26,202 nucleotides of DNA from JBKEAR01 sp047972425 (GTDB lineage Bacteria > Pseudomonadota > Alphaproteobacteria > JBKEAR01), in the NCBI GenBank assembly GCA_047972425.1, contig JBKEAR010000050.1, forward strand, positions 1 through 26,202, in the 5' to 3' direction. Positions 22,082 to 26,202 of this stretch are shown piece by piece (within the stretch, counting starts at the first letter, position 1; each line of letters opens with the position of its first letter). The notes beneath the pieces were generated by a model. It searched no databases, had not been told where the DNA came from, and worked only from the letters and a program-made list of their open reading frames with translations. Position numbers and translations under genes: made by a program.

Positions 22082-24502
22082 ATGGAAAAACTTAGCAATC
22101 AGCATCAATCGCCTAGCCGATTTGCGCAAGCCTATCGCCTGATAACCATTGCATCTTCACCCTTAAAACTGTTGCAAACCGGTGCACATCCCGATGACGA
22201 AAGCAGCCATTTACTCAGTTTATTTGCGCAAAAATTCGGGTTTCAGGTTATTTATGTTTGCGCCACCCGGGGCGAAGGCGGGCAAAATGATGTTTCAGAC
22301 GATTATGGTGCCAATTTAGCCCTCATTCGTAGCCAAGAGATGCTGGGAGCTGCTCAAAAAATCCCAATGGAGCAATATTGGGTTAATCACAACCCTAATG
22401 ACCCGATACGCGATTTTGGCTTCTCCGCAAGCGGTTCGGAAACATTAGAAAGATGGGGTGGGATTGAAGCCTTAACCGATGCCTTTGTTTATCATATCCG
22501 CCTGCACCAGCCCGATTTATTATGCCCGACTTTTTTAGATGTAGAAGGCCAACATGGCCACCATAAAGCGGTAACACGTGCCACGATTGCCGCTTTTGAT
22601 AAAGCCGCCGATGCCAATTATATCTGCAAAGCCGACCCCAAACTTGCCCCTTGGCAATGTGCCAAATTGCTCCTGCCTGCATGGAGCGGTGGTGGGAGTG
22701 CTTATGACGATAGCACCCCTCCCCCCGTTGCCCATCATGAATTTTTGCTCAATGAAATAGAAAGCTTAAGCGGGCAAAGTTATTTGCAGCAAGGTGAAAT
22801 CTCTCGGCAAAATCATCAATCTCAGTCCATGGGATATTGGCTAAGTGAAGGCACGCAAGATATTTCCTTTTTTGGGGGAGCCAAAGTGGGCTTGCATATT
22901 TTAGATGCCAAAATCGGGAGCCAAACGGACTTATTTGACGGCCTCGCCCAAAATTTTAAAGAACTTGCCCTTTTATATGCCCCCGAATATATCGAAGCGT
23001 TTGAAAAAATTGATGATGATTTAACCAACATCAAAACTGAGCTTGCTAACCCTACAGCTTGCCGCCATTCTATCTGGAACTTGCAGCAATATATTAAAGA
23101 ATTAACACCAAGCCAACCCTATGCGCAAACTCGGTTGCAACAGTTAGAACGGCATCTCACTCGGCTTTTGCAAATTTATAGCCAAATTTATGTGCGTTTA
23201 GAATGGGAAAAACCGTATATTATTGCGGGGCAGCGCAATAAAGGGAAAATCCGTATTTTTAACGGTAATAGCCAAGCCATCACTTTAACGGCTATATCCG
23301 ATAATCCGTTTTTTTCACCATATGCGCAATCTATTACGATTGAAGCGATGAGTGAATATATACTCCCTGTAGATTGGCAACCCCAACCCCCAAGCGATAT
23401 GAATACCCAATTTTTCATGGGGAGTAACGGTATTTATGGTTTAAGCCCATATAAAAACTTACCGGAAATACAATTTGATTTTTCGATTGGTGGTATGGAA
23501 ATATCATTGCCTTATACGGCCTTTGAAGACCCGATTATTCATCCATCACTTTATTTAGATGAACCAATCAATTTGCGCATGAATAATCAGACCATTGAAC
23601 TTTCCCTTAATGTTTTAGCGATGGAACAACAGGGGCAATTAAATATTCAATCCGCTGACGGTCAAATGATATTTGCCAAAGATTACCAATTATCTCAAGG
23701 TATCAATCGGGTAGAGATTACCCCACCCCAATGGGCAGAGGGGCAACATCAGATTTATTGGAATGATATGCCCTTACAAGTCATTAAAGAGATTGATTTA
23801 AACCATCTGAAACAAAAGATTTATAGTATCACACCGGCTGTAATCAAGCAGCTTAATCTCCAAAATAAACGCAATATCTCAACCAAAATTGCCTTCATTT
23901 ATCATAATAGTTTGGCCTTGTGCCGTATTACCCAAAATTTAGCCGAATATTTGGATATTTATACATCAGATAATCTGTATCAGCTTATACCCGATGATTA
24001 TGATATTATCATTTTAGATAGCTGTATTAGAGCGAGCTATGGTGCAATGATTGATGATATAATGCCCAGTATTAATCAGTGGGTACATCGGGGTGGACGG
24101 CTGATTAGCCTTTATCAGCGCCCGCAAGATGACCCACAAAATCAAATGGCTTGGGTAGGTGATTTCACTATCGGTTCGCCCTCTATTCGTTGGCGCGAAA
24201 CCGATGCCGATGCCCCCATATTTATGCATGATGACCTTCTATTTTCTGCCCCTAACCCAATAACCGATGCCGATTGGCAAAATTGGGCGCAAGAGCGGGG
24301 ATTATATTTTGTATCGGCCTATCAGCCCCCTTATCAATCGGCAATCACTATTCAAAAGGGCAATAATCGTTTTGATGGTAGCCTAATTATGGGGCAATTT
24401 GGCCAAGGCCAGCATATCCATTGCAGCCTAGCCATAGAACGCCAAATGCGCATTAGCCATAAAGGGGCTATTCGCCTATGGCAAAATATATTATGGGAGT
24501 AA
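22082..24502 (+). CDS. PIG-L/LmbE family deacetylase with large C-terminal extension
   Basis: An 806-residue protein without signal peptide. Residues about 28-260 form a PIG-L (LmbE-like) zinc amidohydrolase domain: AHPDDE (35-40) supplies two zinc ligands and the catalytic aspartate, TRGEGGQN (62-69) is conserved, and GQHGHHKA (156-163) supplies the third zinc ligand. These enzymes remove N-acetyl groups from sugar amides such as GlcNAc conjugates. Residues about 370-590 look beta-rich, perhaps Ig-like. From about 600 to the end the chain resembles a class I glutamine-amidotransferase-like or ThuA-like fold (IAFIYHNS, YDIIILDS, WVHRGGRLISL), with no obvious nucleophile elbow cysteine. It follows the LacI gene by 15 bases and is the only enzyme on this strand of the system. 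Confidence 0.85.
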   Translation: MEKLSNQHQSPSRFAQAYRLITIASSPLKLLQTGAHPDDESSHLLSLFAQKFGFQVIYVCATRGEGGQNDVSDDYGANLALIRSQEMLGAAQKIPMEQYWVNHNPNDPIRDFGFSASGSETLERWGGIEALTDAFVYHIRLHQPDLLCPTFLDVEGQHGHHKAVTRATIAAFDKAADANYICKADPKLAPWQCAKLLLPAWSGGGSAYDDSTPPPVAHHEFLLNEIESLSGQSYLQQGEISRQNHQSQSMGYWLSEGTQDISFFGGAKVGLHILDAKIGSQTDLFDGLAQNFKELALLYAPEYIEAFEKIDDDLTNIKTELANPTACRHSIWNLQQYIKELTPSQPYAQTRLQQLERHLTRLLQIYSQIYVRLEWEKPYIIAGQRNKGKIRIFNGNSQAITLTAISDNPFFSPYAQSITIEAMSEYILPVDWQPQPPSDMNTQFFMGSNGIYGLSPYKNLPEIQFDFSIGGMEISLPYTAFEDPIIHPSLYLDEPINLRMNNQTIELSLNVLAMEQQGQLNIQSADGQMIFAKDYQLSQGINRVEITPPQWAEGQHQIYWNDMPLQVIKEIDLNHLKQKIYSITPAVIKQLNLQNKRNISTKIAFIYHNSLALCRITQNLAEYLDIYTSDNLYQLIPDDYDIIILDSCIRASYGAMIDDIMPSINQWVHRGGRLISLYQRPQDDPQNQMAWVGDFTIGSPSIRWRETDADAPIFMHDDLLFSAPNPITDADWQNWAQERGLYFVSAYQPPYQSAITIQKGNNRFDGSLIMGQFGQGQHIHCSLAIERQMRISHKGAIRLWQNILWE

Positions 24503-24604
24503 AATATCTAAATTTATGAATATTTGTTCAGTTTCTATGTGACAACCCAAATATTTTTATATATATTCATATTATAACCATATAAAAAAAGGGGATATTC
24601 TGTG

Positions 24605-25543
24605 ATGAAGAAGATGATATTTACAGCAGCAATGCTGTTTGTTTTACCAATGGCTCATGGTGGCCAAGCACCCGAAAATTACCCCGAGGGCGAATTGGGG
24701 CGCATGGTACAATTGGGCGAAGATATTTTAAAAAATACAGGCACAAATCCATTAACCGCCGATTTAGTCGGCAATAAACTCACTTGCGGTTCTTGCCATT
24801 TACCCGGCAGTGACGGCCGTGTGGGTACGGTTGATGGTTTAGGTAGCTTTATTGGTACAGCCGCGGCCTTCCCTGCATTTTCTGCCCGGGAAAAAACCGT
24901 GCAAACCCTCCAAGACCGTATTAATAACTGCTTTATGCGCAGCATGAACGGCAAACGCCCAATCATTGATACTGAAGCCAGCGTGGCTATGACTGCTTAT
25001 ATTACGTGGCTGAGCGAAGGTACACCTATAAAAATGGATGCCAAACGCCCCGTAAATGCAAAAAATTCGGATATGTGGGCACAAAAGCAAAAATTATTTG
25101 CGGGTATTCAAAAACAAGCGACCCACGATAATTATTTGGCCGGTCAAGAGATTTATAATAGCCAATGTGCCGCCTGCCATGGCGATAACGGCCAAGGCAT
25201 GGCGATGTTCCCACCCTTATGGGGGCAAAATGAGGCCGGTGAATGGTTGGCCTATAATACGGGCGCAGGTATGAGCAAGCTCAATAAAGCACCGGCATGG
25301 ATTCAAATTCATATGCCTGTGGGTAAAGAAAACACATTAAGTGATCAAGAAGCGGCCGATGTTGCCCTTTACATGGTTGCCCAACCGTTAGCTGCCTTTG
25401 ACTTACAAGAGCATTTACAACCCAAAGAAGAAATGGGCTATTATAATGCGAAAGTATTAGAAGAAAAACATACTGTGCGCAGCAATTTTGAGGCCTTTGG
25501 CCTGAATATCGATGAAATCCGTGGGGATACATTGATTGATTAA
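24605..25543 (+). CDS. tsdA: Periplasmic diheme cytochrome c, thiosulfate dehydrogenase (TsdA) type
   Basis: A 312-residue exported diheme cytochrome. The signal peptide is MKKMIFTAAMLFVLPMAHG. Heme motifs are CGSCH (Cys61, Cys64, His65) and CAACH (Cys188, Cys191, His192). Between them lies RINNCFMRSMNG with Cys109, matching the TsdA pattern in which a cysteine about 40 residues after the first heme motif is the axial ligand of the active-site heme. TsdA enzymes interconvert thiosulfate and tetrathionate in the periplasm. The second heme domain carries GDNGQGMAMFPPLWG. A GTG codon one residue upstream is an alternative start, since AGGGGA sits at a better distance from it. The gene stands alone with its own terminator and no partner cytochrome in view. 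Confidence 0.82.
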   Translation: MKKMIFTAAMLFVLPMAHGGQAPENYPEGELGRMVQLGEDILKNTGTNPLTADLVGNKLTCGSCHLPGSDGRVGTVDGLGSFIGTAAAFPAFSAREKTVQTLQDRINNCFMRSMNGKRPIIDTEASVAMTAYITWLSEGTPIKMDAKRPVNAKNSDMWAQKQKLFAGIQKQATHDNYLAGQEIYNSQCAACHGDNGQGMAMFPPLWGQNEAGEWLAYNTGAGMSKLNKAPAWIQIHMPVGKENTLSDQEAADVALYMVAQPLAAFDLQEHLQPKEEMGYYNAKVLEEKHTVRSNFEAFGLNIDEIRGDTLID

Positions 25544-25570
25544 GATTAAGATAAAGACAACCCAATATTT

Positions 25571-25598
25571 AAGCCGAGTGGCCATATCCACTCGGCTT
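25571..25598 (+). terminator. Rho-independent terminator of the cytochrome gene
   Basis: An 11-bp GC-rich stem, AAGCCGAGTGG (25571-25581) with CCACTCGGCTT (25588-25598), 6-base loop, followed by TTTT. It begins 27 bases after the stop codon. Confidence 0.93.
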
Positions 25599-25731
25599 TT
25601 TTGTGGAAAGTAGAATAATGCCCTCTTTCACCATAAATCTTGACACAGTTACTAAAGGGAAACCTATCCGGTTTTCCTAGGCCAATCACGAACATATTTG
25701 ATAAATTTATGGTCGCCATTTTAGCTCATTC

Positions 25732-25803
25732 GTCACTCCGGCCTTCGAGCCGGAGTCTTGTAGAAAATAGAGCCACTAGATTCCGGATTAAATCCGGAAT
25801 GAC
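25732..25803. repeat. Double-hairpin palindromic element
   Basis: GTCACTCCGG (25732-25741) and CCGGAATGAC (25794-25803) are near-perfect inverted ends. Inside are ACTCCGGC-CTTCGA-GCCGGAGT (25735-25756) and the palindrome ATTCCGGATT-A-AATCCGGAAT (25780-25800). Similar CCGGA-type palindromes are a common dispersed repeat type in alphaproteobacterial genomes. Confidence 0.7.
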
Positions 25804-25896
25804 TAATAAATAAATATAAATTATCCGTTTAAGCCAATTATTAAGTTGGCATGCAAAGCATGACAATGATGGCTCGGTGGTACAGAATAGGGGATA

Positions 25897-25995
25897 GAAA
25901 AGTCGAATAGACTTTTCCTTTAGGTAAACACGAAGTGTTTTGGGGCGCAGGGGCAAAGCCCCGCACATACTATAGGGTATAGTGGCAGAGCCCCA
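25897..25995. repeat. Hairpin-array element with a three-way-junction fold
   Basis: In order: GAAAAGTC-GAATA-GACTTTTC (25897-25917), AAACAC-GAA-GTGTTT (25926-25940), then an outer stem TGGGGC/GCCCCA (25941-25946 with 25990-25995) enclosing GGGGC-AAA-GCCCC (25950-25962) and ACTATA-GGG-TATAGT (25969-25983). Triloops and the CCCCGCACA junction are shared with the element at 6479-6590. Confidence 0.65.
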
Positions 25996-26049
25996 TAAAA
26001 TAGATTATTGGTTTAAGGTCGGAGTGATAAAAAATTTGAAAAGTTAAAT

Positions 26050-26062
26050 AACACGAAGTGTT
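26050..26062. repeat. Second copy of the AACAC-GAA-GTGTT hairpin
   Basis: The 13-base core AACACGAAGTGTT repeats the one at 25927-25939, about 110 bases apart, with different flanks. Confidence 0.6.
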
Positions 26063-26145
26063 TACCAACGAATGCGTGCAATCAACTTATAATCTCGTGG
26101 GTGAGAAAAGTGCAATATTCAGAATTTATAGTTTTTGAGAGATTT

Positions 26146-26175
26146 TGGAGCGGGTGATAAGGGGTTCGAACCCCC
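26146..26175 (-). pseudogene. tRNA-Gly 3'-end-like fragment
   Basis: Read on the minus strand the sequence ends CACCCGCTCCA, the usual acceptor 3' strand plus CCA of a bacterial tRNA-Gly, preceded by a T-arm-like GGGGGTTCGAACCCC. Two extra bases lie between the T-stem and the acceptor, and the sequence further upstream cannot form an anticodon arm. It therefore looks like a decayed or transferred 3' end rather than a working tRNA. Confidence 0.4.
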
Positions 26176-26202
26176 GTTGCGAAGCGCGTAGTGCGTGCAA
26201 CC
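26161..26202. repeat. Palindromic element cut by the window end
   Basis: A perfect palindrome GGGGTTCGAACCCC (26161-26174) is followed by GTTGC (26176-26180) and GCAAC (26197-26201) enclosing an imperfect GCGC-GTA-GTGC hairpin. The last bases, read in reverse, give GGTTGC, the same end motif seen in the element at 6479-6590. Confidence 0.5.

Larger units (their letters stand above)
25600..26202. other. Gene-free tail with palindromic repeats
   Basis: About 600 bases without a credible gene. Apart from the repeats listed separately there is an imperfect dyad near 25658-25680 (GGGAAACC with GGTTTTCC) and otherwise featureless AT-rich sequence. A minus-strand open frame of 80 codons at 25726-25968 is built from the palindromes and is not considered a gene. 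Confidence 0.7.

Noticed and set aside
25726..25968. Minus-strand open frame of 80 codons in the right-hand tail
   Set aside because: It runs through the CCGGA palindromes and hairpin array, lacks a convincing ribosome binding site and shows no protein family features.
26146..26202. A working tRNA gene running off the right edge
   Set aside because: The 3' end looks tRNA-like, but the T-stem is followed by two extra bases and the preceding sequence cannot form an anticodon arm or provide the conserved U before an anticodon.

Overview
The window looks like a chromosomal segment of an alphaproteobacterium with moderate to low G+C. The clearest phylogenetic hint is the left edge: the C-terminus of SecF runs by a one-base stop/start overlap into an Mth938-domain gene, an order common in Alphaproteobacteria. 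The catabolic gene families (two LacI-regulated ABC systems, a PIG-L deacetylase, a Gfo/Idh/MocA dehydrogenase with a xylose-isomerase-like partner) are most typical of Rhizobiales-like lineages. That placement is inference; no rRNA or other decisive marker is present.

Layout. (1) 1-6338, mostly housekeeping: secF end, Mth938 protein, an AT-rich pair of unrecognised minus-strand genes (a 45-residue peptide gene and a 194-residue gene), a DUF937 protein, a ferric-reductase-type flavocytochrome, a cysteine-free CnoX/YbbN-like thioredoxin, two tandem TM2 membrane proteins, and a ProXp-ala-type editing protein with a maltose O-acetyltransferase-type enzyme. (2) 6339-6667, a 329-base non-coding stretch holding an array of triloop hairpins bounded by inverted repeats, followed by an 11-bp dyad. 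(3) 6668-13503, a sugar or cyclitol system: LacI regulator, a TTGACT/TATACT promoter with a perfect-arm operator just downstream, then TIM-barrel isomerase, dehydrogenase, and a ribose-type ABC transporter (ATPase, permease, binding protein), closed by a strong terminator. A near-identical second operator copy lies inside the ATPase gene.

(4) 13619-24502, a second and more unusual system with two divergent arms. Minus strand: an oligopeptide-type binding protein, a hairpin attenuator, an argininosuccinate-lyase-like C-N lyase, two permeases (one with an extra periplasmic block of roughly 95 residues) and two ATPases. Plus strand: a LacI regulator and an 806-residue PIG-L deacetylase with a long C-terminal extension. 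Together they suggest uptake and breakdown of an N-acylated, possibly glycosylated amino-acid-like conjugate: import, amide hydrolysis by PIG-L, and C-N cleavage by the lyase. This is the best candidate for an undescribed system. (5) 24602-25543, a stand-alone diheme cytochrome c of the TsdA type with its own terminator. (6) 25600-26202, a gene-free tail packed with short palindromes, a three-way-junction fold and a tRNA-Gly 3'-end-like fragment.

Many genes have good Shine-Dalgarno sequences, which were used to move several starts inward from the longest open frame. No CRISPR array, rRNA, complete tRNA, transposase or integrase was seen.
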